From assembly GCA_963556495.2 (NCBI GenBank), contig OY747710.1:43127500-43191499 (forward strand): a stretch of DNA of 64,000 bases. The letters run 5' to 3'. Both the position numbers and the translations under genes were made by a program. Position 1 is the first letter of the stretch. Each line of letters opens with the position of its first letter. Positions 50,201 through 63,046 of the stretch are shown here, one piece after another. The DNA comes from Valencia hispanica. Taxonomy: Eukaryota; Chordata; Actinopteri; Cyprinodontiformes; Valenciidae. The notes beneath the pieces were generated by a model. It was given only the letters and a program-made list of their open reading frames with translations. It did not search any database and was not told the DNA's origin.

Positions 50201-53200
50201 AGCTGAAGACCAAGCCGGGTCACGGCTCCTCCTTCCTGGGTGTCCAGGACTGCGCTCCGCCCTGCTCCAACATGTACTTCAAACCTCACGACATCGAGTT
50301 CGCCAAGAGCTTCATTGGCGTGTGCTCCGCCATCTGCCTGGGCGCCACCCTTTTCACCTTTCTCACCTTCCTCATCGACGTCAAGCGTTTCCGCTACCCG
50401 GAGCGCCCCATAATCTTCTACGCCGTCTGCTACAGCTTTGTCTCGCTGATGTACTTCGTCGGCTTCCTGCTCGGAAACGACGCCGCCTGCACCACGGCGG
50501 CTCATCCTGTAGGTGTGGATACCGTGGTGCTGGGCTCGCACAGCAAAGGCTGCACTCTGCTTTTTATGCTCCTTTATTTCTTCACAATGGCGGGGATTGT
50601 CTGGTGGGTCATACTCACCATCACCTGGTTCCTGGCAGCTGGACCCAAATGGAGCTGTGAGGCGATTGAGAAGAAAGCGGTATGGTTCCTATTAGTAAAA
50701 TCCCAAAATAAAACAAGTTGAAGTTTATAGTTTTATAGCAAACTGTGGAAAAGTTCAGAGGTGTGATAATGTTGTATACTCAGATAATGCTGGGGGTGTA
50801 ACGGTACATGTATTCAGATTTTCCTGTACGGCCCTGTCAGATCGGTACGCACGTTGCGCCGCACACAGATGTTTGCTACCTGAACACATGCAGAATGTTT
50901 ATGTGCAGAACTCAGATCGCAGCACAACATTCCGCAGCGAAACTTTAAAAGGTGACACCCCAACAAAAAAGAAAGCACTACCACCTGTCACTAAACTCCG
51001 CTATTTGGGAACATTGATGGTTTCTCATGCAGCTACAGTAGAAAAAGAAAGATGGAACCAGAACTTTGTCTGCGAACGCATCTTTCAACAGCAATAAGGT
51101 CCATAACGCGTTCTGCACTGGACTGAATGACTCACCTGAAACAATGTCAAACTGAATGTAAACACTACTCACATACGAGAGAAAAACCAGCTGACGTCCA
51201 CATGGCTACCAGTAGCATCCATCAACTCCTTATTTTGTATAAAACCCAAGTTGGTGTAATCCCTGTTGATGAGAAGGGATTTTCTCAACAGCTGCCAATG
51301 CTGCATTTAAGTACAGCTGGGAGACTAAGCTGTCAAAATCTCAAAACAACTCCAAAGTGATTTGAGCATGTTTTATACTCAAATCTGAGCAAACTATTAT
51401 TTAAACATTTCTGCATTTAAATATCAACACCGACTGCTTTCAAGAGGTTATATTGTTTTTTACTCTGGCTATGTCAGCTTGTACTATTTTATTTACATAT
51501 TTAAGAAAATCCAATCAAATCTCCAATCAGTTCTTTACTTTTAAGGCTTGGAACATAACAAAATCATATTAATTTAAGGAATTGAACATAAACATCCCAA
51601 ACTGTGACTTTAAAACCCCAAATACGTTCCAAACCATTTTTTTTGTCTACCGTTACACCTTCTAGAAAATGCAAGTACTTATCTTCCAGAACAGCTGTAC
51701 CCTTTGTGTTCCGTTGTTAGGTGTGGTTCCACACTGCCGCCTGGGGGATCCCCGGCGCGTTGACCGTCATGCTCCTGGCTCTGAACAAGGTCGAAGGGGA
51801 CAGCATCAGCGGGGTGTGCTTCGTGGGACTCTACGACCTGGACGCGCTGCGGTACTTCGTCCTGGCGCCGCTGTGCGCCGGCGTGGTGGTGGGCCTCTTC
51901 CTCATCATGGCGGGCATCGTCTCCCTCAACCACGTCAGGCAGGTGATCCAGCACGACGAGCGCAACCAAGAGAAGCTCAAGAAGTTCATGATCCGGATCG
52001 GCGTGTTCAGCTGCCTCTACCTGGTGCCGCTGGTCACCCTGTTGGCCTGCTACACCTACGAACAGAGTCACCGCAGCTCCTGGGAGAACACCTGGATCAA
52101 CGACAGGTGTCAAGAATACAGCATACCCTGCTCCCACAAGGTAGCCGTGGCTGATTCTGATTCTGCAACCCCGAACAAGAAAACTTAAGTGAAAGGTTTA
52201 CCTTGAGCAAACTATGTGGTTCTTTATCTATGGCAATCACATCATGATGGCTTTGTCAGATACCATTTCAGCTCATAAATGTCTGAGCCTTCTTTTCACA
52301 GCACCGAAATTGTGAAAATCAACATAGCTCCTTCAAGAATGCCATTTTTTTTAAGCTTAAAATTAGATTTCTTAATTAGCACAACTTGTCTAAATCACAA
52401 GGATCTCGTTACCGTCTGTCTCCGTCTGTGTTTCAGGCTGCAGAGCTCAACCGCCCTGACCTCTCTTTGTTCCTCGTAAAATACCTGATGACCCTGGTGG
52501 TCGGCATATCTGCAGTGTTCTGGGTCAGCAGCAAGAAGACCTGCTCCGAATGGGCTTACTTCTTCAAGCGGAATCGTAAAAGAGAGTAAGAATCACAGCA
52601 AACGGTGTGGAAAGCCAGCAGCGACAGCTCTGTCATGTTCTTACTTCTGTGATCTGTGATCTGCAGCCCCATCAGCGAGAGCCGCCGGGTCCTCCAGGAG
52701 TCCTGCGAGTTCTTCCTCAAGCACAACAGCCGCGTACAGCACAAGAAGAAGCACTACAACCCCACCTCCCACAAGCTCAAAGTCATCTCTAAGTCTATGG
52801 GAACGAGCACCGCCACCTCCACCGCTAATCGGGGCCCCTCTGCGTTTGGCAACCACGAGCCGCACGCCATTAGCTCCCTGTCCGATACCTCGGCGAGGGA
52901 ACACCTGGACCGAGGCGCCTCCAGCCGAAGCTCCAGGAGGGCGGAGAGGGAACGGGAGAGGGAGAGGGAGAGGGAGAGGGAGGGGGGGGAGAGGCGCAGC
53001 AAAGGTGGGAGCTCCAGTAAGGTCAGCAGCCGCTCGGATAGCATGAACAGAGTTACAGATGACCGGTAAGAATATTTTTTTCTTCTTTAAAACTTCTTGG
53101 TTTTTACCAAATTCTATAGTTTCTGAAAAATTTTAACAGATTTTAGGATTTGAACTATTTAACTAGTCACACTGCCGTGTGGTGTTAAAGCACAGACTCT

Positions 53201-55156
53201 CAGCTTTGTTCAGAGGTTCTTCCATACACAAATATAAAAAAAAAGGTTGAATCTTCTTCGGAAACTCTGGGATTTCCTTTCTTACTGGTCCGTTTTTTAC
53301 AGACGGAACACGTTTCAGGTAAATGATTTTAGTTTCATATAGATGAAAAGCCATTTTCTTGTCTAGAAAAATATCAGGGAGATCCATATTGTAGTTTTAT
53401 TTTTTTTCTTCAGCTGTAGGCTACATCAAACATCTCTTTAACCTCAAGCAAGAGGAGTACTTGCCTAAAGATTGGTTTAACTCCTTGGTGAGCATCTGTA
53501 AACTAGCCTGCGTTCAGTCTCCATGGTAACCATGTGCAGTACAGGTTACACACGTGAACACTTTAACACACTTACTGAAATCTGGACTATCACAAAAAAA
53601 AAAACGTATTTCCTAGCTAGCTTAACCATAGCTCTGACCGGGAACCCGGGGGTAAGTGTACCACTGGGGTGAGGGGGTGCTTGTGTGATCATAAGATCCA
53701 GAGAAAGCATGGGTTGCACAGAATAATAAAACCCAGCGCACCCGACAAACAGCGCTTGTAGTATGTATTTATTTATTAAATAACTAATATGAAGACTTCC
53801 AGTTGAAGACATGCAAACCAAAGATAATCTAGCGTCAGTAAGCTAAGTAAAAAGAATGAATGATAGCAGGCTAACGATAGCAAGCCAAAGTAGGACTGTC
53901 AGACATTACATGCATCTAATAGATAATGGATAGAAAGGCTAACGTTAAATACTGTTGTAAAATAAACTTATCAGTTGAAATTAGTCCTTACTCTGTACGA
54001 TTCGTCACTGGATATGGTGCCAGCTGGCAACGTCATGTATCGGCAGCGAAAATGGCATCCCGACAGCTGGAAACCTCGTTCTGTTATTGCAACTACCACC
54101 TGCGCTCACTAGATGTCGCTATGGTGTTCGGGTTCCATATTCAACCTTTAATAACAGATGGCGTCGTCGTCTCCGCTTCCATCGCTGCGTCGGGTTTTAA
54201 CTCCGATATTCACCACAGCATCAGGATGTAGGTGTCTTCGGCAGGCCCATCTTTTAGTCGTCTGAGTAGTGAGATGCTAGCTGTCAGCACAGTTGAATCT
54301 CACTTTATGTGTTTTCATTTTAGTGGTGGGCTTTGCAGTTGGTAGCGTTGTTTACTTGCAGCATAAAGGTCCTGAGTTCAAGACCGTCTGATGTAGATCT
54401 TTCTATGCTACACCTTCATAACCAACATGTCCACTCGCAGGCTGGATGTTACCTTAGAGGATAAAAAAACCCTCCTTTGATCAATAAAGTTTCATTCGTG
54501 CCTTTTTGATGCTCCTTTCCCCCGGTACAGGAGAGTATGTTGATCGAATTCGAACACCACACCAGTAATCCGCCTTCTGTCTGCCTAATTAATGAGGAGA
54601 TGATGAAGGAATATCCGCACCTGTTTATGAGACGGGTTTTCATTAAAAATGTACATTCTGCTTATGCTGATTTGTCCAATTACACCCGAGTCCACAAATA
54701 AAAGGCTTCTGAAGAACTTTCATTTACTTATAGTCAAAAGTGTGTATTCTAAACTCAATACATAATTGTATTTCACTATTAGCTAACTAAAACAACACGT
54801 TTGTGTTTGCATCGAAACATAGGAGTACACTTAGTTGGCTTTATATTTCTCTCCTGTCTTTGCCCTCATTGTTTGGTCTGAGATTGAACTTTATGTTGTT
54901 TTGATTGCTACTGCAGGGATGTCGAGAAACGTTTCAATTAAGTAAAAGTAAAGGGTTCTAATTTCTGCATGTAATAACCGTCAGCAATCTATGTTGTGTG
55001 TTTAGACTGACTCCAAGAATGACGTCCGACGCCAGACTAGCTACGAGTGGAGAGCAGCAGCAGCAGCATCTGGTTTTAGGCCTATCACACAGCAGCAGCA
55101 TCCTGGACTCCGCCCACCAGGTGTCTGAGGAGAACAAGGAACCAAAGGAAATCTAA
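37379..55156 (+). CDS. fzd6: Frizzled-6 Wnt receptor, complete coding region in seven exons
   Basis: Coding exons 37379-37564, 44483-44679, 50109-50679, 51721-52140, 52437-52585, 52667-53065 and 55006-55156 total 2073 nt including the stop, giving 690 residues (human FZD6 is about 706). Every junction is GT-AG and the phases match. The protein is a seven-helix Wnt receptor of the plasma membrane. FZD6 mainly serves planar-cell-polarity and other beta-catenin-independent signalling. Visible features: signal peptide (1-20), CRD with ten cysteines (27, 35, 72, 81, 88, 98, 102, 109, 126, 132), a glycosylation site at N42, seven helices, and KTCSEW after helix 7, the KTxxxW motif that binds Dishevelled. 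FZD6 is preferred over FZD3 because of [25 protein letters not shown] and KSMGTST. The tail has an unusual Arg-Glu repeat. Confidence 0.95.
37565..38968. other. fzd6 intron 1, first part
   Basis: AT-rich with a (TA)n(TG)n tract at 38231-38315. No gene or element ends recognised. Confidence 0.5.
38231..38315 (+). repeat. (TA)n followed by (TG)n
   Basis: About 33 TA units then about 8 TG units, a compound microsatellite in fzd6 intron 1. Confidence 0.95.
38969..40206. mobile_element. hAT-like nonautonomous element, TAGGGATGCAC ends
   Basis: The left end TTAGGGATGCACAATAAATC and right end CAATACACATCCCTACTCA are inverted. The inside repeats ATATCG/CGATAT phrases typical of this fish family. 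Its right end is shared with 9090-9238. No transposase is found; the open frame at 39301-39537 has no recognised domain. Confidence 0.65.
40315..41240. mobile_element. Foldback DNA element with duplicated right arm
   Basis: The left arm (about 40355-40545: ATTCAGCTGCAAATGTGATG, CAGCCAATCACTTCACGCTC, CTCCTTTGATCACGTGAC) is the inverse of the right arm (about 41105-41235). The right arm contains a 123-bp direct duplication: units 40915-41037 and 41038-41160 differ at only a few positions. No coding. Confidence 0.75.
41241..42204. other. fzd6 intron 1, unassigned stretch
   Basis: Mixed composition, with a GC-richer part at 41280-41630. No element ends or protein domain recognised. Confidence 0.35.
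42205..43085 (-). mobile_element. Non-LTR retrotransposon 3' part (Rex1/CR1-like)
   Basis: The minus strand encodes C-terminal reverse-transcriptase phrases in broken frames: [18 protein letters not shown], then [18 protein letters not shown], then [20 protein letters not shown], then a frame change and the cysteine-containing tail. It ends in the short 3' tail whose plus strand is AATCTTTATTGTCATTGTGT. It is 5' truncated, as usual for LINE copies. Confidence 0.75.
43086..43614. other. fzd6 intron 1, unassigned stretch
   Basis: No gene or clear repeat end. A small direct repeat ATGGTAACACAAC occurs twice near 43376-43405. Confidence 0.35.
43615..44237. mobile_element. hAT-type nonautonomous element, 5' truncated copy
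   Basis: Matches the element at 50790-51663 in order (AACAGCTGACATCCAAATGG, TTTAAGTACAGCTGGAAGAC, TCTGGCTATGTCGGCTTGTA, AATCAAATCTCCAGTCAGTT) and ends in GTACAGTTACACCCC. A 24-bp segment (GTAACGAACCATGACTATAA with flank) is tandemly duplicated at about 44152-44199. Confidence 0.8.
44483..44679 (+). CDS. fzd6: fzd6 exon 2: most of the cysteine-rich Wnt-binding domain
   Basis: 197 nt after a C-rich polypyrimidine tract and CGCAG. It encodes residues 63-127 plus two bases of a Lys codon finished by exon 3. Seven of the ten CRD cysteines are here, in the spacing typical of Frizzleds ([27 protein letters not shown]). The donor is AA|GTAAGA. Confidence 0.93.
44715..45137 (-). mobile_element. Tc1-like element, part 1 (split by LINE insertion)
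   Basis: The terminal repeat CTTTTTCACGTTTTGTCACA and, near 45050-45120, the inverse of the transposase GGSIMLWG region (AAGCATCCCAACAGCATGAT). It continues at 49352-50068 after the nested LINE. Confidence 0.75.
45147..45660. repeat. Retroposon-tail-like sequence before the L2
   Basis: TTATAAAGCGGTTTTAACAC and CCAAAGTGCTGTACAAAGAT, then CAATGAGTTGCAAGCAAAAA, are phrases of a dispersed fish retroposon tail. Either a separate insertion or the 5' part of the LINE that follows. Confidence 0.45.
45687..48680 (+). pseudogene. L2-like LINE endonuclease-reverse transcriptase, two frameshifts
   Basis: The endonuclease domain is first: CGLLNIRSL, then after a frame break near 45884-45923 [39 protein letters not shown], and [10 protein letters not shown] (acidic and histidine residues kept). 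The reverse transcriptase follows from about 47250: [53 protein letters not shown], and the catalytic box [11 protein letters not shown]-terminal [10 protein letters not shown] ... [20 protein letters not shown] is typical of L2. The frame shifts again near 48490 and the last phrase ([16 protein letters not shown] onward) is in another frame to a stop near 48680. One uninterrupted stretch covers 887 codons, so the copy is recent. Confidence 0.92.
45884..45923. repeat. Perfect 18-bp hairpin with 4-nt loop inside the LINE endonuclease
   Basis: 45884-45901 and 45906-45923 are exact reverse complements (arm TCCTCCTGCTGCAACCAG), loop AAAC. The left arm replaces the expected endonuclease codons before ETWL and shifts the frame. 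Confidence 0.95.
49352..50068 (-). mobile_element. Tc1-like element, part 2
   Basis: Read on the minus strand: the end GAATACTGTTGCAATTCCCC reversed, a terminal repeat with CCCAGTAAAATACACTGAAG, then the N-terminal transposase (start near 49706 on the minus strand with ATGAAGACCAAGGAACACAG), a helix-turn-helix region and decay up to the LINE junction. With 44715-45137 this makes one Tc1 element cut by the LINE. Confidence 0.75.
50109..50679 (+). CDS. fzd6: fzd6 exon 3: end of CRD, linker, helices 1-3
   Basis: 571 nt after GTCCTCTAG. It encodes the last CRD cysteine, a Ser/Pro/Thr-rich linker, the [12 protein letters not shown] segment, helix 1 ([10 protein letters not shown] onward), helix 2 ([10 protein letters not shown]), and helix 3 with [20 protein letters not shown]. 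It is GC-rich, unlike the flanking introns. The donor is GCG|GTATGG, phase 0. The open frame continues 14 codons into the intron and then stops. The minus-strand open frames over this exon are shadows. Confidence 0.93.
50690..50781. mobile_element. Tc1-like terminal fragment in fzd6 intron 3
   Basis: AAATCCCAAAATAAAACAAG, TTGAAGTTTATAGTT and GTGGAAAAGTTCAGAGG match the Tc1 end at 49985-50050 with small changes. It starts right after the first 10 bases of the intron. Confidence 0.6.
50782..51671. mobile_element. hAT-type nonautonomous element with 8-bp target duplication
   Basis: The left end CTGGGGGTGTAACGGTAC (from 50790) and right end CTACCGTTACACCT are inverted. Flanks AGATAATG (50782-50789) and AGAAAATG (51664-51671) match at 7 of 8. 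It fills most of fzd6 intron 3. A related truncated copy is at 43615-44237. Confidence 0.8.
51721..52140 (+). CDS. fzd6: fzd6 exon 4: helices 4-6
   Basis: 420 nt, 140 codons, after TTGTTAG. It begins [10 protein letters not shown] (helix 4), then [20 protein letters not shown], helix 5 ([10 protein letters not shown] onward), the intracellular loop [20 protein letters not shown], helix 6 ([16 protein letters not shown]) and the extracellular loop ending IPCSHK. The donor is AAG|GTAGCC, phase 0. Its first bases nearly repeat the first bases of the preceding intron (see findings). Confidence 0.93.
52437..52585 (+). CDS. fzd6: fzd6 exon 5: helix 7 and KTxxxW motif
   Basis: 149 nt after TTTCAG. 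It encodes [12 protein letters not shown], helix 7 ([16 protein letters not shown]) and [19 protein letters not shown], with the KTCSEW box required in Frizzleds for Dishevelled recruitment. The donor is GA|GTAAGA; the split codon becomes Asp with the first base of exon 6. Confidence 0.93.
52667..53065 (+). CDS. fzd6: fzd6 exon 6: cytoplasmic tail with Arg-Glu repeat
   Basis: 399 nt after GATCTGCAG. It encodes [18 protein letters not shown], a basic HKKKH stretch, [11 protein letters not shown] and then a low-complexity segment. About 52945-53000 is a run of GAGAGG-type purine repeats read as alternating Arg and Glu, ending in a Gly pair. After this come Ser-rich residues and SMNRVTDDR, which resembles the Frizzled-3 tail end. 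The donor is CG|GTAAGA. Confidence 0.92.
53066..55005. other. fzd6 intron 6
   Basis: 1.9 kb. A tRNA-derived SINE remnant lies at 54316-54395. The stretch 53610-54240 is less AT-rich and may be an unrecognised repeat. No coding seen. Confidence 0.5.
54316..54395 (+). mobile_element. tRNA-derived SINE remnant
   Basis: TTTGCAGTTGGTAGCGTTGT then AAAGGTCCTGAGTTCAAGAC resembles the A- and B-box head of the same family as 6337-6405 and 33186-33238. Confidence 0.45.
55006..55156 (+). CDS. fzd6: fzd6 exon 7: C-terminal end
   Basis: The acceptor TTTAG leads to 49 complete codons and TAA at 55154-55156. The peptide includes a QQQQ run and ends EENKEPKEI. The phase matches exon 6 exactly. This tail is poorly conserved between Frizzleds, so support comes from phase, splice signal and position. 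Confidence 0.8.
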
Positions 55157-57400
55157 GCTCCCCAAATGTTCCTGTTTAGTCTTCCATCCATTCTTTACAT
55201 AGCTCAATACCAATTGATGGTGGTTTAAACGGCTGTTAAGTTGAATCCAGTGAATATTTAGAACACTAAGAATGCAGCGTACGCCGGGTGTTTCTAATGT
55301 GTTTGGAGTTGGGTTCCATTAATCCTCGGAGCTGGGTTTGGCGTCACACCCGGGTAAACGGCGCTCAAGTTAACGTAGTCGGATAAGTCGGGGTTCCTAT
55401 ATGGCGACGCCTAGGTAGCCATAGTTGGTAGTACCTTTTACAAACATCGTTTTAAGCCGTACTTTCCATATGCAAACACCACTTTTATTTTGTTAAGCTT
55501 AGAGTTGCAGGCTCTACATGTAACGTTGATTTTAGACGCACTCGTACTTGTGTGTCTTGTAAAATAAATATGATTCCACCTCAGCTTACTGTTGTACATG
55601 CGAGGAGCGGCCGTATTGAAACTGGGAGTCGGCGCAAGAAAAACTCAGACTTTCTGAGAGGGAAGTCTGACTTTGAGTGGGCATTCCAGTTGATTTTTTT
55701 TTTCCCCAGTTCAAAAGTTGGAATTTTCGACTTCCGACTACAAATGGAACCCACCGTTAAGACTGCAGCTGCTCACGTTGTTAGATCATGTGTTTGGGTG
55801 ATGACCGTGTGTGTTCAAGCTTTACCGAACGATTACTCCGAATGTTGAACGCAGCTGGATCTCAACCCTGCTACCACCAATGGTGACTTAATTGTATCGC
55901 ATACATTATGAATACTGTTTAAAAGGTTTCGTTAAATTGCGTTTGATTCCTTCAGAAAAATGCATTATGTGTAAAATGTTATTTTATCGTAGAATTTAAG
56001 CTGTTTACTGTATTAGTCTTACACACTGAATGCTTAGTGATATCGCCAAACGTTCAACTCATCAAACTCTTATTGTTACTTTGGATACAAGGTTTGTTCT
56101 AAGACCTACGTATGTACTTCTCTTAAAATATGCTCTTAAACTTGAAATAGCTGAATGTGCAAATTTATAGTTGCAAAGCTTCAGCTTTTTTCTTCTCTTT
56201 TCTAACGTTAATGTTTTTTTCTAAACTGGTGTCTTTAAAGAGCAACTCACCCCCAAATAAACTTTTTTTATTGCTGATAAACTGTAGAAATGAGTGTCTA
56301 ATAGTGTTGTGTATATTTCTGGTCATTTTTTTTGCCATTTTAGTACAAATCTTAAACCTTTCTTCTATCTTTCTACCAAAAACCGTCAGTGTGGCGCTCT
56401 CTTCAGGTTAAAACCTTACACTGCACTTGAATTTCCTACTGGCTAAACCACTATGGCTGACATCAGCCAACCTGCCGCTGTGGAGTATAAAACAAGCACA
56501 GCCACGACCCCCCCCCAAACGTCCCTTGGTCCACCAGGCATTGCCTCCTTTTGCCAAATTTTTCAAACCGGAAATGTAGGTACAATAGAGTAAGACTCTG
56601 GTAGGGGGGCGAGTTGCTCTTTAAAGACATCAAATGGACCGGGTTAAATCACTGTTGCGTAAGAATTCCAAAACATAACCAAGCAGGCCTTCTGCACTAT
56701 ATGGTATTAGAAGCACAAAGCAGAAATTACTGAGTGATAAATAAATACAAGCAAGGATTTATGGATGTAAGTGTGAGCGAGCCTGGACCGAGGTTTTATG
56801 AGGCCCTTAGTGCTTTCCAGCTGAGCCCATTGCATTCATTACACATTCGGGAGGAAGTTTAATGTTTTCATCACGATATGACTTGTTTAATATAATCTTC
56901 AAATTGTGAAGGTTTTCCTTAGCATGTATACACTTAGTTCATTTGTAAAGCTGTCCTGTGTAAATCTAAGTGCTTTGGAGCCCCCAAGCCAACAGCAAAT
57001 TCTGCCTATACCTCGGCTTGGCTTTACCTGTGTGGAGTATTCATAAGGTTTAGGTCGCAGGTAAATGATCTCAAGTTGTTTTTGCACACCTTAAATGATT
57101 CCAATGAAAATGCCTGGCTTTTAATAATGCATGATTCTTTTTTTCTTTCTTTTTTTTTTTTACTGTGAGTTAAAAGACATTTCCGGAATCACTAAAAGGG
57201 AAGCTGTGTCGCCAAATGTTTTCTTTCGTATTTCTGTCGCCTGATGATAGGTGTAGTTTAGGATGTTCCTCTTGGAGTCAGTCAAATACTCAATTTTTGC
57301 TGTTTCCAGAGTCAATTTTTTGTACCTTCTTTTTGTAGTTTGTAAGTTCTGATTACTGTAATCTGTTGAATAAAAAACCCGCCAGAAAATTCATTTACCC
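55157..57400 (+). other. fzd6: fzd6 3' UTR and downstream region
   Basis: No further coding frame is seen. AATAAA polyadenylation signals lie at 55563-55568 and 57369-57374; the second follows a long unique stretch and may mark the distal end. A MITE (56234-56626) would lie inside a long 3' UTR. Which signal is used cannot be told from sequence. Confidence 0.4.
56234..56626 (+). mobile_element. MITE with TTTAAAGAGCAACTC ends
   Basis: The ends CTTTAAAGAGCAACTCACCC and GGCGAGTTGCTCTTTAAAG are nearly perfect inverted repeats. Full-length partner of 18168-18606. It lies in the probable fzd6 3' UTR. Confidence 0.88.
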
Positions 57401-57639
57401 CTTGTGTGAAAGTGTGGTGTATACTTTTATTCGGCTCGCTTTTATTTTGATACCCCTAAGTAAAACCCAGTGCAACCAATTGCTTTCAGAAGTCACCGAA
57501 TTAATGAATGATTCCCACTTGTGTGCAATGTATTCAGCATAAATTATTGTTTTTCTTTGTGGCTGTCTGGTTTGTTAGAGAACACCCGTGAAACAACAAC
57601 ATTATGACGACCAAGTAACAGCAGAGAGATCAAAGCTGA

Positions 57640-57865
57640 GGTTATGAAGTTCTAAATCCAACGGAGAATATGTGGCAAGACTGATGCTCAGTGATTGCTT
57701 TAGCTTTTTTTGCAAAGAAGAATTGAAAAATATGTGATACTCTTAAATATGCAAAGCAGATATAGACACACCACTAAAGACTCAGACTTATCTGCAAAAG
57801 AAAAATTAAAACTGATGTTTTTTGTAACTTTCTAACACTTTTGCAAGCCACTGTTGATCTAAGTG
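57640..57865 (+). mobile_element. Tc1-like 3' fragment
   Basis: AAATCCAACGGAGAATATGT is the NPxENMW phrase of a Tc1 transposase. The end ACTTTTGCAAGCCACTGTTG matches the terminal sequence of the 3044-4647 family. Confidence 0.7.
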
Positions 57866-57905
57866 TGGATTTCTCCACAGCTGCCATAAGACCTATACAC
57901 AGAGC

Positions 57906-58556
57906 AGAGGTGGGTAATAACCTTAGACTGTATAATAACTAGTAGTAACTAGTCACATTTACTCCGTTACTTTTACTTGAGTAACTTAAAAAAAAAAAGT
58001 ACTTTTGGACTAGTTTTACTAGACAGTACTTTTACTTTGTATCGCTACTTTTACTTGAGTAAAGTTTCTGGTTACTCTTATCTACAGCGAGTAATTTGCT
58101 AAATGAAACTGAACCCTTGTTTTAACAAAAAATACATGAGACTCTTTATTTTCTATCCGTCAAGTGGGGGCACTTTACCCTGGTCTAATATATTTACACT
58201 ACCTACTGTAAGTATTGGTTTCATTAGTTCTACTTTGACAAAAAAAAAAAAAAGGATTTGGAAAAATGTTTCTTCAAGTCAGATTTGTCATTTTTTTATC
58301 ATGTATTTCTATTTATTTTAGTCTTTAGAATATACCTTTACATTTTTGTCCAGTTACATGATTTTTAAATATTAACTCATATGCTATGATCTCGAAACAA
58401 ATACTCGGTGGACTACTTGAGTAGCCTTTTTACCAAATAGGCAACTTTTTTATTCTTGAGAATTTTTTTTTGATTGTATACTATTTGGTACTTTTACTTG
58501 AGTAAAAATATGTTGAAGTAGTGTTACTTTTACTTGAATGCAATTTATGTCTACTC
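57906..58556 (-). mobile_element. hAT-type repeat ending about 200 bp before the cthrc1 start codon
   Basis: It begins GCAGAGGTGGGTAATAACCT, has repeated TTACTTTTACTTGAGTAA blocks at both ends, and finishes GAATGCAATTTATGTCTACTCTGAC. The right end matches 62932-63036 in inverse orientation. The inside is AT-rich and noncoding. Confidence 0.75.
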
Positions 58557-58599
58557 TGACCCCCCACCCCCCAACAGATCCCTCAGGGATGTTTTTCTT

Positions 58600-58759
58600 T
58601 AGCTCCATCCCTGCGCTGCCCTGTGACTGGCTCCCCCCCCCCCTCCCCTCCCTGTTGGCCTGCCCTCCTCCGGCCTCCTGGAGTCGGACCTTCGCCTCGC
58701 ATCTCCTCCCCTCGCACCGCGGCCGCGCACACTTAACTTGGCTGTCACCACCAGGCAGG
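58600..58759 (+). promoter_or_regulatory. cthrc1: Candidate cthrc1 promoter / 5' UTR
   Basis: A C-rich then CpG-rich stretch (CTCCGGCC, CACCGCGGCCGCGC) lies directly before the cthrc1 start codon. No TATA box is clear. The first part abuts the end of a transposon-like repeat at about 58556. Confidence 0.35.
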
Positions 58760-62532
<3,773 letters not shown>

Positions 62533-62931
62533 TGAGGAATGTGCGCATTGTGGTCATGACAAATTCACACACTGTGCTTTTGCAAAAAGCATTCACAGGT
62601 CTCGTCCAACAGAATCAGGTCTGATTTCGGGAGTGCGTGGCTAATAGTTGCACAGATTCTCCCATCTGAGCTGTGAATCTCCGCAGCTTCGTCAGGGTTA
62701 CCTTGGGCACATGATACATGATTTTCAGCATTTTATTTTTTGTTTGTTTTTTTACAAATAAAAATCTTTACCCTTAAATAAAATCCATTGCAAACCACAC
62801 TTTTCATTCTGTATCTTCATTTGTAAAAAAATACAAAAAATAAAAATATTGCTGAAAACCTGTATCCCATCTCTGTCACTTCTAAAAAATTTAGCTCTAC
62901 CTTATGTTGGTCCATCACTTGGTTGGTTACA

Positions 62932-63036
62932 CAGGTGGGTAGAGTACCCAGAAATTGCACTCAAGTAAGAGTAGCACTACTTCAGCATGTTAGAAGTATT
63001 CAAGTAAAAGTAAAAGGTATTTGGTTAGGAAGCTAA
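62932..63036 (+). mobile_element. hAT-type repeat end, interrupted by a MITE
   Basis: ACACAGGTGGGTAGAGTACC, GAAATTGCACTCAAGTAAGA and ATTCAAGTAAAAGTAAAAGG match the inverse of 58470-58556. The element is then cut by the MITE at 63047. Confidence 0.7.
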
Positions 63037-63046
63037 ATATGTAATT

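Noticed and set aside
50161..50541. 126-codon minus-strand open frame
   Set aside because: Antisense shadow of fzd6 exon 3, whose identity is certain from conserved Frizzled sequence.
51679..52137. 152-codon minus-strand frame and a 161-codon plus-strand frame
   Set aside because: Shadows of fzd6 exon 4 in GC-rich coding sequence.
37379..55156. Assignment to fzd3 instead of fzd6
   Set aside because: The tail end SMNRVTDDR resembles FZD3, but the loop after helix 7, the [11 protein letters not shown] segment and linkage to cthrc1 all fit FZD6.
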